Notes under the pieces: generated by a model | Seen by the model: only the letters and a program-made list of their open reading frames with translations | Told to the model about the DNA's origin: nothing | Database searches by the model: none | Origin: Diabrotica undecimpunctata | Lineage: Eukaryota > Arthropoda > Insecta > Coleoptera > Chrysomelidae | Assembly: GCF_040954645.1 (NCBI RefSeq) | Contig: NC_092806.1 | Location: 132,579,151-132,643,150 of the forward strand | DNA length: 64,000 bases | Direction: 5' to 3' | Translations under genes and position numbers: made by a program | Shown: in pieces, positions 32,097 through 44,159 of the stretch | Numbering within the stretch: position 1 is the stretch's first letter | Layout of the letters: the number at the start of each line of letters is the position of its first letter

Positions 32097-32200
32097 CTGT
32101 ATTTTTAACCTGATGATGGAATTATTATTATTCCAAAAACGTTCGTGTTATTTGATGTAGCCCTTTTAAGGGTTTTTTAAAATATACCCATTTACAAAGA
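32097..32200 (+). repeat. 3' half of a dispersed repeat with hammerhead-like motif
   Basis: Continuation of the repeat interrupted at 31304. CTGATGA at 32110-32116 is followed by a hairpin TGGAAT...ATTCCA (32117-32135) and AAAAC (32136-32140). A hammerhead ribozyme core reads CUGANGA, stem II, GAAAC, so only the first G of the last block differs. A related repeat lies at 60330-60490. Confidence 0.45.
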
Positions 32201-32890
32201 TTTAACCTCTTTTTTTTACTTCTGTTCTCACATGTGGGAAATCCATTGTTTAAAAACATATATCTACTAGTATTTTTAGTAGGACTATCTGACGAGCTTC
32301 TAAATGTCGATCTGGGCATCCTTCTGACTTTATTCTTGTATGCTTCTTTTCTCGCTTGTCATCGGCTTCTTCAATTGTTTTGCAAATTTCCCAGTTTTCA
32401 GCAATTAAAATATCTTCTGTTTTTATTTTGAGTTTTTTTTGCAAATTTTACAGTATGCTTACAATTTGGGATAGAATAAGTTGTTGGTTATCTACAGTTG
32501 CGACTGCTTCATTTTCTCAAAATCTTATTTCTTTCAATTTTGAGCTAGATCTGTAAAAGCTTTTCGCCGTTTCATAATCCTGGGCTGCGATTCATGCTCC
32601 ATTTAGCGCTTGGTGATGCTGAAATCGAAGAGCTTGTTGCATTTCAACATTCCTTAGTCTATCTATAAATGCTTGTACATTAATTTGTTCTAGAAAATCT
32701 TGTGAGTACGCCAAATGCAATAATAGTTTAATATCGGCTTCATATTCTTGCAGGCTTTCGTTATGTTTTTAATGTCGAACTTTCAGCTGACTTTATAAAA
32801 CCTGCTTTAGATGCTTCTGGTCATAAAGCCCCTAAAGCTTGAACAAGAGAGGGTGGCACCCAGTTTTTGACGAGCCCAACGTTGTCTGTC
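32201..32890 (-). pseudogene. Ty3/gypsy-type gag fragment
   Basis: The minus strand reads NESLQEYEADIKLLLHLAYS, then FLEQINVQAFIDRLRNVEMQ, then QALRFQHHQALNGA. I recognise this as the retrotransposon gag capsid region (the ESLQEYxxDIxRLxxLAYP... AIDxFIDGLRDxEMQQALR pattern). A degraded zinc-knuckle (FNC..LGN) and a Lys-rich tail follow toward 32200. It contains several frameshifts. No protease or polymerase follows on this side. It is not obviously part of the LTR element at 36320. Confidence 0.65.
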
Positions 32891-32899
32891 AAGACAGTT

Positions 32900-33525
32900 G
32901 GCTGGTCCTTTCGGAACGTGTGTAGAGGTTTTTAAACAATTTTTACGCACAGTACTTTTTAATTTTTATTTTCTTACTTTTTATACTATTTTTTTATTGT
33001 TTCTGGCAAAAACCAATATTATTTCTTTAATTATTTATCAAAACCTTAATCTTTGTTCTTGTATTCATAGTAAAAGAGAAAAGTCTGATTCTAATGGAAG
33101 TATGAGATTAAAGTCTTGTGTAATTTATTTGTACGCTTCTGTGCAGCCGGTATTTATTATATATCTTTTGATATAATCTTCTGTAGGTCATTATTTTTGT
33201 TTTATTACATCTGTGGTTTTTATTACTCTGATTTTATTGAAACAACTATTAACAACTAATAAAATACGAATTAGCATGGACACTAAGAATATGAGGTCTA
33301 TGTGCTAAACTTTATTATTTTCGGAACCATAAAGGTTAATACTGTAAACAATTATCTACTGGAATTATAAAGGACATCTCACAGGTCAAGAACATGTTTA
33401 AAAACAAATATCAGAAGCATTTCATCAAATACATGAAGTATAAAAAGGTCATAAAAGTATAACTATCTGAATTTTGAAATAGGCTGGTATTTTACTACTT
33501 TTTTTTTCTGGTACAATACACTAGG
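32900..33525. other. AT-rich stretch without a recognised gene
   Basis: Only low-complexity open frames, no family resemblance seen. Confidence 0.45.
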
Positions 33526-33730
33526 TCATCATCATCATTATTCTTGGTCATACGGCCCGAGATAAGCCTCAATTTTCCTAAAATGATTTGTTGATTTGGT
33601 TCTATTCTAGGCAGCTGGGTGCTAGTTGGCAACACCGACCTTTGGGACATCCTAATTTATACAGTTCCTCCATCTCAACTTAGGCCTATCTCTTCGTTTA
33701 GTTCTCTCTAGTTTCTTGTAAGGCAGTGAT
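33526..33730 (-). pseudogene. Non-LTR C-terminus with (TGA)n tail
   Basis: The minus strand reads KRRDRPKLRWRNCIN, then DVPKVGVANQH, and ends in a (TGATGATGA) tail seen as catcatcatcat at 33528-33540. This fits the RGRPKLRWxDxVxxDxxxxGVxxW ending of RTE-like elements of the (TGA)-tail type. Confidence 0.55.
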
Positions 33731-33865
33731 TTCTAAAGTTTTTGATCACCTTGTAGTAACTTTTATTTGCGAGCGTTATTCTATGGTTTATCTCCTGCGA
33801 TATTATGTTTTTTTTATCGTATAATGGCTTTGGCATAGCCAATTAGCCAGACTATTTGTGGTAGT

Positions 33866-34045
33866 TACAATTTTTGATTTTATTACCTAAGCCTATTTAT
33901 AATCTAAATTTACAGGAAGTAATATGTTCGTGTACACATTTTTGCAGTTTTTGACATATTTACAATTTTTAATTTTATTACCTAAAACTACTTATACTTA
34001 TAATTTAAATTTACAGGACGTTATATATTCGAAGATACATTTTAA
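33866..34045. repeat. Two-copy tandem repeat, about 90 bp
   Basis: A unit beginning ttacaatttttRattttatt, continuing to aaatttacagga and a ttcg.. acacatttt block, occurs twice in a row with about 80 percent identity by eye. It lies in the 3' UTR of the I-like element that follows on the minus strand. Confidence 0.6.
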
Positions 34046-35142
34046 TATCTGCTTATTATTTGAAAAAATAATTGTATTTAAATTGACAGACAATGGACAA
34101 TTTAGCCAAATTAGTTTTTCGTACATCATTTTGATACTTTATCTGTACTGTCCACACTTCAATATAAGGTGCTGTAGATCTCTCACTTTACCACAGGATC
34201 AATATGGGTTATCAGTGATACCTATGCTGTGTTTGTATGCAGGAGTGAGTGCGTGGTTTGATCTTATTCTGTTTATTGTTTTTATAAATAACCTATTTGG
34301 CTCATCTCCCATTGGTTGGCAAGTTCTAAAGTATATTTTAGTTGTACTTTGGTTGCATAAACGTTGCCATCTTTGGTTGCAATTGTTTGTACTGATATTA
34401 TCTTATGTCTGTTACTGGGAGAAGTATGTTGTTTATATTATGTTTGGTTAAAGCTGCAGATTTAGTTAATTTGTCGACTTTTTCATTTCCTAATATTCCA
34501 GAGGGTCCTTTTGTCCAACAAACAATAATCGAGCTACCTGGAAAGTAATATCGTAATGTAAACTCTTTATTTCTATCACAATATGGTTTAGGAGTTTTGT
34601 GATTTTAATAGAAGTGAGTTTGTCCACAATGCTTCTACAATCGGTCAGAATGATATAGTTATCCATACCAATAGAGGCTATATATTTTAACGAAAGTGAT
34701 AAAGCTGATAGTTCGGCAGTATATATTGAAACTTCATTGGGCAATCGACATGATTCTTTGTAATCAGAATTACAGTGATATATTGCACAACCCGTATTAT
34801 TTTGAATTTCAGAGCCGGCAGTAAAAATATATTGAAATGCAGGCCACTTATCTTTAATTATTTTGTTGATCATACTTCGTGGAAGGTTTGAATTCATATA
34901 ATATGTCTCTATTACCTTGGAAAAGAGAGTCTTAGGAGGTTGAGCATAAATTGGTGGAATTTTATTTTGATACAATTATTGATCTTCAAATATTGTCAAT
35001 TTTCTATAACTCTTAACGTATATGGTTTTTTTGTTACTCCAATATTTGTGGCTTAGGTCTAATATTATAAAGTTACGAATATTTTTTAAAGAGCTGAAGT
35101 TTTTTGAGATAGCTCTAGCTAAAAACTTATCTGTACAAAACT
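34006..35142 (-). pseudogene. I-like non-LTR element, RNase H and C-terminal half
   Basis: On the minus strand, starting at 35142, the frame reads FLARAISKNFSSLKNIRNF and DLSHKYWSN. It then reads a RNase H domain at 34975-34490: FTAGSEIQNNTGCAIYH (first catalytic Asp, normally TDGS, is Ala), then EVSIYTAELSALSLSLKYI (Glu) and ILTDCRSIVDKL (Asp). After a frameshift, GILGNEKVDKLTKSA completes the domain, and RSNHALTPAYKH, then SCGKVRDLQHLILKCGQYR, give the Cys-rich C-terminus. The protein ends near 34006. It directly continues the reverse transcriptase half at 46080-47660, from which it is separated by the nested insertions. Confidence 0.8.
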
Positions 35143-35670
35143 GTCTATACTTCATCTAATTTACTTAGCGTTGCACGTTATCCGCGTCATAGCCCGTGAG
35201 GTCACATGATACCAACACGAAATATTTAGGCGGTAGTTGTGTTCTTTTTTAGAATCACTTTGCCGAGTACACTGGCATTACAGCCACTAGACACATTTTA
35301 TTATATACGCGTAGAAATAATATTTAAAGATTTCTATTAATGTTTACTTTAAGAAATACACAATAATATGTTTCATTTAATTTGTATAAATGCATTATAA
35401 AGCGTTTTATGAAGAACATTTGTTCGGAACACACTGTAACTGTAATCGAACGAAGGTGATATTTTGGCATAAATTGGTAACACTTATTTGACAGTTGCGG
35501 TGTTGACTAATGTTAATAAGTAATGAAAAAATTGTTGTTTTTGTTTATCTTTATACGACGAATACAAGCGGCTCAAATTGTTTTTAACAAGATTATTTTT
35601 TAACTCTTGTTTTGTTTCTATTTATTTACATTAAATATTAATTTGTTTTGTTGCATATTCCACTTTTCCA

Positions 35671-36075
35671 ATAATAGGGATGTTCACTAATTTTTAAATA
35701 TAGTTAAATTCAATTAAATTCAATAGATTATAAAATATATAAAAATATAGTAAACATGAAATTGTTTAAAAATATATATTTTTTAAGATAAATCAATTCT
35801 TAATTTTAATTTTGATGGAGGCTAGAAAAACGGATCCTCGCAGCGAGGCTACGGTGTGTGACGTCAGCAGTCGTATCGACAACTTGTTGTGTATACGTAT
35901 TTACGAAGTGTAACCAGTTCTTTAAGTATTTATACAGTGATAATGAAGCCAAATAAGTGGTGTTTGCTACAAAGAGAAGAAAAAACTAGAAAAGGCAGTT
36001 ATTATGCAAGAAAAAAAAAATAAATGCAAATATCTGTACCTCGGAAGGAATCAACACTATGTTCATTTTTAAAAC
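35671..36075 (+). repeat. Left arm of long internal inverted repeat
   Basis: Starts ataatagggatgttcac and is the inverted copy of 45520-45962, with a roughly 90-120 bp length difference in the middle. It holds cagcgaggctacggtgtgtg, tgacgtca and an ATG at 35943 beginning MKPNKW. In this arm the THAP frame is then lost (WCLLQRE instead of WCFVPGC). Confidence 0.8.
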
Positions 36076-36319
36076 TTTATAGGAGAGCAGTTTTAAACTC
36101 TTTTTCACCAAAAAGTATTATTGCTGCAGCTATTTATTGAGATATCGAAACAATATTTTAATAGAACATTCTGTTTATTGTTATTTACATAATACATTTG
36201 TTATAATTAAAAACAAATTTGTTCCTGTGTTTTTTAACCCTTTTAACGGACATGGTGTTGTATCCATCTAATAAAGTTATTGTACTGTAATAATTAGTAA
36301 GGGGTATTCAATAAAAACT

Positions 36320-38436
36320 TGTAACAGTCGTTACTTTTATTACAATTTAAATTAAAATGATAAACAATTTATATTAAAAATAATTTCAGAGACGTAGTAT
36401 GGGTTGCCTAACTTTAAGTGTTCATTTGCCCATTAAGTGTGTATTGTTAATAATTTAAGTTGTCACTCTGTTCTAATTTGGTACCATTGCGAACCAAATT
36501 AGATGACAGGAGATGAGGGGAAGTGGAAAAATGGCTCTTCTTGGTTAATTAACTGTGAATTAAAAATCACTTTTGATCGGGAGTTTGAAGTGGTATATAC
36601 ACAGGTGGCAGTTAGCGAAAGAAAATCCAATTAATGCATAGAATTTCCTTCACTTCAAGAAGTTAAATATTCTAAGTATACCATAACGATTTAATTGACG
36701 GTGTTTTCGCAAACTCGGGAGGTGAAGTGAGATTTCTAGCACGGAATTGATTAGCTATCTGGTAAATAATAATTTTTTTTATATTATAAACATTAGAGTA
36801 TTTTATCTACATCCTATTATTCAGATTCATTATTTCATATTTTAATATAGTATTTTGTCCAAGGCCATTATATTTTTACTCTATGTGAAGCAAGGTCACG
36901 CTACATCCGATTGGATGGGTTTTTTATCTACCATAATTATCTTTTTGCTCCGGTTTCTTATGCTGAAAGAAACTTTCCTCACTTCTTCTTTGATTTCTTT
37001 TTATGAATGTTGAGATTAGAAGTAACGGGGAATTGTTTTCAGCCACCTACCATGGAATTATAAATTTCCCTCAGAACATCCGAGGGAGAGTACCACTTCA
37101 ACTCTAATAAGAATCAGGGTCATTGGGACAAGTCAGGGAGTATTGTCTACTCCACCCTAATTTTTTTTCTCTAGCCTGCACCTAGAGGTAGGGCAGGACA
37201 GTCATCATAGGAACTGAGCCAATTAGCACCAGCTCCGTGCTAATTTCGGACCTCAAGGAGGACTTCGCTGGGACACCGAAGCCATTCGGGAGTATCCTTC
37301 CAGACAACTGTTTCACCGAGGAGGACAGTTGGTTTTTACTTCAGAACTATATATATATCTTGTTTCGCCAGTTATAGGTTTTTTTTTATAACATATATAT
37401 ATATTAATTAATATAACTCCCCTTGGTGTAAGGTATCGGTAAGTTTGAGCTCAAATTCTACCCAGAGATTATCTTCCATTGTTTTTTGTATTAACCATTT
37501 ATTTCTTTATTAACTTTAATTATTTCATTATTAACTTTAATTATTTCATTATTTGTCTACTTAACTAATTTTTTATATTTCATCTTGCGTTATTAACTCC
37601 GGTTATTATCCCTTCAGGATAATATACCGTTTCAATTGTTTAATTTGGCTTGTTCCCATTTATATATATTATTTTGTTTGTATGTGCATTTAGAGTTGTT
37701 TAACAATATTGTTGGTCATATTGTAGGTTAGTATGATATATTTACTTGGCTATACGTTCTTCCAACGTTAGCATTATTTTTTTTAAGGTTGTTTTTAACC
37801 TAGATGTAGGTTGTACACTCTATATCAGAGTTATTCTGTGTAGTTTTCAACTTTTTATTATAGTTGTTTTCAACATTTCTTTTTTTTAAAATATTATATT
37901 GTGAAATTTTCATATACTTTTTGGTAACTTAGAGATTGTCAGAATCTAAGAAGTTATATTTAATAAACTTGAATTTGTTTTGCATATAATTTTTTTTATT
38001 AATATTTCCTTACCTTTTTACATTTACAGCATTTTTGTTTATTAAGTCAACTTTAATTAATATTAGCAGTATACGATACCTGGAAGAGTGACTGTTACTC
38101 TTTTTAGAGTAGTATCCCTCTTCTGGCGCCCTCAATTTGTTTTCTTTGTTAATTTTCATTATATATATTCATTTTTCATATCTTCTTTTCTATCCATCAT
38201 ACATATTTTCCTGATTTACTGTCTTTAAAAGGCATGCAAATTGGCCGTATCCATCCTTGAGTTTCTAGTGGTCATTCTCTTGCCTACATTGCTAGCCTAG
38301 CCACATTCCGTTCAATATTTTTTTTACTTCTTTACTTAATTGTTATCTATTTTGCTTCTATCAATTTTATCCCATATATATATAGACCACTCTTCTTATA
38401 CCTCTTTCCTCCTACATACCCCAGTATTTTGCCACA
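36320..38436 (+). repeat. 5' LTR (2117 bp)
   Basis: Begins TGTAACAGTCG and ends TTTTGCCACA. I count about seven base differences and two short length differences from the 3' LTR over 2.1 kb. These include tatacaca/catacaca near 36598, aaggtcacg/aaggtgacg near 36893 and one extra ta unit near 38383. That places divergence near 0.3 percent. Confidence 0.93.
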
Positions 38437-38438
38437 TC

Positions 38439-38455
38439 GGCGTCCCAACGCGGTG
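38439..38455 (+). other. Primer-binding-site-like sequence
   Basis: GGCGTCCCAACGCGG lies 2 bp inside the 5' LTR. It resembles the tRNA-Lys-type site TGGCGCCCAACGTGGGG used by many gypsy-like elements, with a few changes. The tRNA assignment is tentative. Confidence 0.5.
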
Positions 38456-38971
38456 CCTTTTCCAAGTTTTTGGTTTTAAGACAGTAGCTTTTAGCTGATT
38501 TCTTTTTTTTTCTTACTTGAGTTTTTGTATTTTTGCTTTTTCTTTTTTTTACTCATATTATTGCTGATTCATTCTATCTTTAAATTTTTTATTAATACTA
38601 AACAGGTATACTTATACTGCTGTATTGATTTATTAGTTTTATTTATTAGATTGATTAGTTATTAATATTTTGAGACCTCAGTGATAGGTTATAGTAGTAC
38701 AACTTACATTCTAGGTTGAATTTTGTATTTTTATTGAGAACTTATATTTACTTACTTACCTACACATACTTATATCGTATATTATATAAACTTTTATTCC
38801 TACAGCCAACAGTATTATACTTATAGGTACTATTAATTGTTGCATATATATTAATATTTGGTTTAGAATAGTTATAATTTACATATAACTAGAAATTATT
38901 TTGAGTATTTTAGTAAGATAACTAAGGTATTTATTTGATTATATATATATTATTTTTGCTGGCTATTTTGA

Positions 38972-39493
38972 TCTTGGTGGTGTGTTGCTAATAACTTGGC
39001 CACATTTTTTTTTCACAAATCAGTCCCAAAATTAACTACTAATCATGAAACGTTGAATCCGCCTGTTTTAAGTGATCACAGATGGTCAACTACCAATTCT
39101 TCTTTACCCAGTAGAGTTAAACACAATTCTAATGATTACAGTAGTGAAATAGTTCCATTATCAGTATCAACTTTTAGGTTTGTTGATGATGATGATATGT
39201 CTATGGTTGTACCATATAATATTTATAACCAATCAAATACTTTAGATTTGCGATTCTTTGTTGGCGATAGAGTTTTAAAGAGAAACTTTGTAAAATCAAG
39301 TAAAGGTGATGCTATTTCGGCAAAATTTTGCCAGAAATACATTCCGTGTACGGTTGTAAGGGTAATATCTCCTTTGGTATATGAATTAAGGGACAATTCG
39401 TCCAACAAACGAATTGGTCAATTTCATGTAAAGGATTTACTGCCTGATAACACCATCGAAGAGGTTAGTTCTTCATCCTCAGAAGAAGACTAA
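38972..39493 (+). CDS. Integrase C-terminal domain remnant of the LTR element
   Basis: The frame is open from 38972 to TAA 39491-39493 without a convincing ATG near its start, so it is probably the tail of a longer ancestral polyprotein. The second half reads FFVGDRVLKRNFVKSSKGDA, KFCQKYIPCTVVRVISPLVY and ELRDNSSNKRIGQFHVKDLL. This matches the GPY/F-type C-terminal domain of Ty3/gypsy integrase (GDRVxxRNxxLS...KFxxKFxGPxxVxxIISPxxYEL...GxxHVKDLK). The DDE core with its HHCC zinc site is not present. An acidic Ser-rich end (EEVSSSSSEED) closes it. No function can be expected on its own. Confidence 0.72.
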   Translation, partial: SWWCVANNLATFFFHKSVPKLTTNHETLNPPVLSDHRWSTTNSSLPSRVKHNSNDYSSEIVPLSVSTFRFVDDDDMSMVVPYNIYNQSNTLDLRFFVGDRVLKRNFVKSSKGDAISAKFCQKYIPCTVVRVISPLVYELRDNSSNKRIGQFHVKDLLPDNTIEEVSSSSSEED

Positions 39494-40985
39494 CTTAATA
39501 CTTTCGTTTAAGCTAATCTCTTTCTCTGTTTGTCTTTAGCTTATTTTGATTATATTTTGCATCTTAGTCTAAGATTTTCTTAATCACCAGATAACGTAGG
39601 TACACCGCTATTTTTTGTATCTTTTGGCATTGGTTAATGACTTCTATAACTTATTAGATAATTAGTATGTATGACTTATCCATTTTTTTTTGTATTATAA
39701 ATGATGCACTTTATAATGAATTAATATTCTTAAGTACTAATCTTCCCAGGAGAATTACTCCTTTTAACCTCATATGATACGAGGGTTGTTTAGTATATAT
39801 TTACATATTTAGATTTATACTTATAGTTAATCCTATTACTGATAAGGAACTATGGAACTATGTTGTTACACTACTGGATCATATATTGTGTGTTATATCT
39901 TTGATATTTGATTCCTTAGTATTTGTTTTGATATATTTGTTCAATATTTGCCAATTTGGAAAGATGTTGTGATTTTTTTTTATCTTTGGTCTGCTTTATT
40001 CTCACTTGTCACGAAAATCTTAAATACTCTACAATAATTTATGTCCTGATTCCATATACAGGATGGTTCTGGAATTAGTTTGGAATTTTGAAGTAGGTAA
40101 GGATGACCGGTGTCCTTCTTATTTCTTCTTATTTATTCTTCTGAATTTTCTGTCAATGAATCTGTCAATACTCAGCTTTAGTGAATACGTGGGTTCGAGA
40201 TTGTTGCTCAGCAACTGATCACTGCTGCTCAATTAGGTTCGTACTATATGTGTTTATTGCAGAGTAGGCAGATGTTTATGCCTCATAATATTTCTGGTCA
40301 GGAAATGCTCGCGACATGTCCTAACCATTCTTGTGTGATTGTCCAAATATTCCAGTTACCTTTTCACAACTTGATAGGGAAGTTTAATTAGTTCATATTA
40401 GTTATCTTACTTCAGGTTATGTTTTTTTTCTTTAACTATCCCTACACATGTCAAGTTAGTCATTTTCACTATTTAAGAGTTTAGCCAAATGAGTTGTCCT
40501 CTTAGTGTAATCCCACTTCTTTCCTTAGGCATAAATTGCTGTTTAGATTTAGGACTATTCCCGGATAATTCCATGCTGCGAGAACTTGTTATAGACCTAC
40601 AGTTTTGTTCAAAATTGGTTGCTTGTTCTCGACATATTTTTTTTTCTATCGTTAGTAATGGTATTATAGGAAAAGTCCACCACTTATATTTTCTTAGGAT
40701 TTCTATTGGGATTCTATCGGTGTCTGGTTATTCTCATACATCTGTTGTAGCCACATGCTATAGTTAGCGAATACCAGCACACTCAAAATTTATTTAGCCT
40801 CTGAATTCCTTTAGTCCATTTTAGATTTTAGACTTTAGGTATTTATCTTTATCTTTGGTTTAGTTCAGTTACATCTTACATTACTTAGTCTGAATAAGTG
40901 TGACAATGCTGCTTCACACTTTAGGAAATTTTGCTTTATTGTAATTACTTAGTTGGCATTGGCTCATATTACCGGATGAGGGTAA
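39494..40985. other. Noncoding interior of the LTR element
   Basis: T-rich sequence with no protein similarity. It probably carries packaging or replication signals, but none can be named. Confidence 0.5.
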
Positions 40986-41690
40986 GAGCTAATTTAGTTA
41001 TTAGCATTAGTGAGAATTGGCCCTTTCCTGATCGTTCTTCTTTGGATATGCTCTATTTATAAATCTGGTGTCCATCGATAGTCCGATTTTGGATTCAGTG
41101 TCTGATTCCTCACTTATTTGGTTTATTTGGTTATGTAGGTTCGTATCACCAGATGTGGGTGTACGTAGACCTCATTTAGTTTTGAGATTTAGTATTGGTG
41201 TGAATAGGTCCATAAATCTTCCTGGTCGTTCTTCTTTGGATATGCTTTTATGAATCTGGTGTCCATTGATAGTCTGACTTTGGATTAAGCGTCCTATTTC
41301 ACATTTATTTTGGTTATTACGTCTTTGATATACTTTGGTATGTTTACGATTTAGATTACTATTTGTGTTATTTGGTTTGGTGAGAATTGCTCCATAAATC
41401 TTCCTGATTGTTCGTCTCTGGATATATTACTATGAATCTGGTGTCCATTGTTAGTTCAATTTTGGATTAAGTGTTCAGTTCTTAACCTATTTAGTTTGAT
41501 TTCTTTGATCTTAGTTTAGTATATCTCCGGGTGAGATATTGGTTGAATTGGCTCATACATTTGCCTGGTTGTTCGTCCTTGGATATACTTAGTCTTATAG
41601 ATCTGATGTCCATGGATAGTTCAATTTTGGATTTAGTGCCCAATTCGACATTTATTTGTCAGCAAGAATTTAGTTGGTATATTTAGTTAA
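40986..41690 (+). repeat. Four diverged tandem repeats, about 180 bp each
   Basis: Blocks containing tcctgNtcgttcNtctttgg, then atctggtgtccatNgatag, then attttggattNagtg recur at about 41020-41100, 41215-41290, 41395-41475 and 41560-41640. Unit length is near 180 bp and similarity drops from unit to unit. They sit just upstream of the 3' LTR. Confidence 0.75.
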
Positions 41691-41922
41691 AATTTGGCTT
41701 TTAAGCATATTGTCGATTGAGATTTTGATTTTTACTTTGAGTCATCTGAGCTTGTGGTGTCTGGCGCCATGACCACTTTTTTTTCCGTGATCTTTAGTTC
41801 GTGGTTATTTTTTTTTGAGTAAACTTGCAGATCAACGTGGAATGTTAGGCCAGTACACTTAGTTATTGATACTTTTAATTTTAGGAACAAAAAAAAAAAT
41901 TTTGATTAAAATTTTTTTCCCC

Positions 41923-41936
41923 GACTAGTAGGGGAA
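41923..41936 (+). other. Polypurine-tract-like sequence
   Basis: actagtaggggaa immediately precedes the TG of the 3' LTR. The purine run is short (aggggaa), but its position is right for plus-strand priming. Confidence 0.5.
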
Positions 41937-44050
41937 TGTAACAGTCGTTACTTTTATTACAATTTAAATTAAAATGATAAACAATTTATATTAAAAATAA
42001 TTTCAGAGACGTAGTATGGGTTGCCTAACTTTAAGTGTTCATTTGCCCATTAAGTGTGTATTGTTAATAATTTAAGTTGTCACTCTGTTCTAATTTGGTA
42101 CCATTGCGAACCAAATTAGATGACAGGAGATGAGGGGAAGTGGAAAAATGGCTCTTCTTGGTTAATTAACTGTGAATTAAAAATCACTTTTGATCGGGAG
42201 TTTGAAGTGGTACATACACAGGTGGCAGTTAGCGAAAGAAAATCCAATTAATGCATAGAATTTCCTTCACTTCAAGAAGTTAAATATTCTAAGTATACCA
42301 TAACGATTTAATTGACGGTGTTTTCGCAAACTCGGGAGGTGAAGTGAGATTTCTAGCACGGAATTGATTAGCTATCTGGTAAATAATAATTTTTTTTATA
42401 TTATAAACATTAGAGTATTTTATCTATATCCTATTATTCAGATTCATTATTTCATATTTTAATATAGTATTTTGTCCAAGGCCATTATATTTTTACTCTA
42501 TGTGAAGCAAGGTGACGCTACATCCGATTGGATGGGTTTTTTATCTACCATAATTATCTTTTTGCTCCGGTTTCTTATGCTGAAAGAAACTTTCCTCACT
42601 TCTTCTTTGATTTCTTTTTATGAATGTTGAGATTAGAAGTAACGGGGAATTGTTTTCAGCCACCTACCATGGAATTATAAATTTCCCTCAGAACATCCGA
42701 GGGAGAGTACCACTTCAACTCTAATAAGAATCAGGGTCATTGGGACAAGTCAGGGAGTATTGTCTACTCCACCCTCATTTTTTTTCTCTAGCCTGCACCT
42801 AGAGGTAGGGCAGGACAGTCATCATAGGAACTGAGCCAATTAGCACCAGCTCCGTGCTAATTTCGGACCTCAAGGAGGACTTCGCTGGGACACCGAAGCC
42901 ATTCGGGAGTATCCTTCCAGACAACTGTTTCACCGAGGAGGACAGTTGGTTTTTACTTCAGAACTATATATATATCTTGTTTCGCCAGTTATAGGTTTTT
43001 TTTTATAACATATATATATATTAATTAATATAACTCCCCTTGGTGTAAGGTATCGGTAATTTTGAGCTCAAATTCTACCCAGAGATTATCTTCCATTGTT
43101 TTTTGTATTAACCATTTATTTCTTTATTAACTTTAATTATTTCATTATTAACTTTAATTATTTCATTATTTGTCTACTTAACTAATTTTTTATATTTCAT
43201 CTTGCGTTATTAACTCCGGTTATTATCCCTTCAGGATAATATACCGTTTCAATTGTTTAATTTGGCTTGTTCCCATTTATATATATTATTTTGTTTGTAT
43301 GTGCATTTAGAGTTGTTTAACAATATTGTTGGTCATATTGTAGGTTAGTATGATATATTTACTTGGCTATACGTTCTTCCAACGTTAGCATTATTTTTTT
43401 TAAGGTTGTTTTTAACCTAGATGTAGGTTGTACACTCTATATCAGAGTTATTCTGTGTAGTTTTCAACTTTTTATTATAGTTGTTTTCAACATTTCTTTT
43501 TTTTAAAATATTATATTGTGAAATTTTCATATACTTTTGGTAACTTAGAGATTGTCAGAATCTAAGAAGTTATATTTAATAAACTTGAATTTGTTTTGCA
43601 TATAATTTTTTTTATTAATATTTCCTTACCTTTTTACATTTACAGCATTTTTGTTTATTAAGTCAACTTTAATTAATATTAGCAGTATACGATACCTGGA
43701 AGAGTGACCGTTACTCTTTTTAGAGTAGTATCCCTCTTCTGGCGCCCTCAATTTGTTTTCTTTGTTAATTTTCATTATATATATTCATTTTTCATATCTT
43801 CTTTTCTATCCATCATACATATTTTCCTGATTTACTGTCTTTAAAAGGCATGCAAATTGGCCGTATCCATCCTTGAGTTTCTAGTGGTCATTCTCTTGCC
43901 TACATTGCTAGCCTAGCCACATTCCGTTCAATATTTTTTTTACTTCTTTACTTAATTGTTATCTATTTTGCTTCTATCAATTTTATCCCATATATATAGA
44001 CCACTCTTCTTATACCTCTTTCCTCCTACACACCCCAGTATTTTGCCACA
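41937..44050 (+). repeat. 3' LTR (2114 bp)
   Basis: Near-identical copy of 36320-38436, ending GCCACA followed by the 4-bp duplication aact. Confidence 0.93.
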
Positions 44051-44159
44051 AACTACAATCCTATTTGACTTTTACTGATAAAATTTATTTAACCATAAAA
44101 TTTACCTTTACAAATACAAATAATACATCTATGTATTTAACCAAAATGGCATTTTAGGT

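Larger units (their letters stand above)
36320..44050 (+). mobile_element. Young Ty3/gypsy-type LTR retrotransposon, mostly emptied
   Basis: Two long direct LTRs, each starting TG and ending CA, enclose 3500 bp. The 4-bp duplication aact is at 36316-36319 and 44051-44054. A primer-binding-like site follows the left LTR and a short purine run precedes the right one. The only coding remnant is an integrase C-terminus at 38972-39493; gag, protease, reverse transcriptase and RNase H are absent. Size pattern (long LTRs, mostly noncoding interior) fits a large retrotransposon derivative that depends on a relative for movement. Confidence 0.9.

Noticed and set aside
33924..34451. A 175-codon plus-strand open frame with hydrophobic content
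   Set aside because: It is the complement of the C-terminal part of the I-like retroelement, which carries recognisable motifs on the minus strand.
40986..41690. Regularly spaced repeats resembling a CRISPR array
   Set aside because: Units are about 180 bp, diverged, and inside a eukaryotic LTR element; there are no short identical repeats with unique spacers and no cas genes.
36320..44050. Possible assembly duplication instead of an LTR pair
   Set aside because: The repeats start TG and end CA, differ at several bases, and are flanked by a 4-bp target duplication with priming-like sites inside, all of which fit LTRs.
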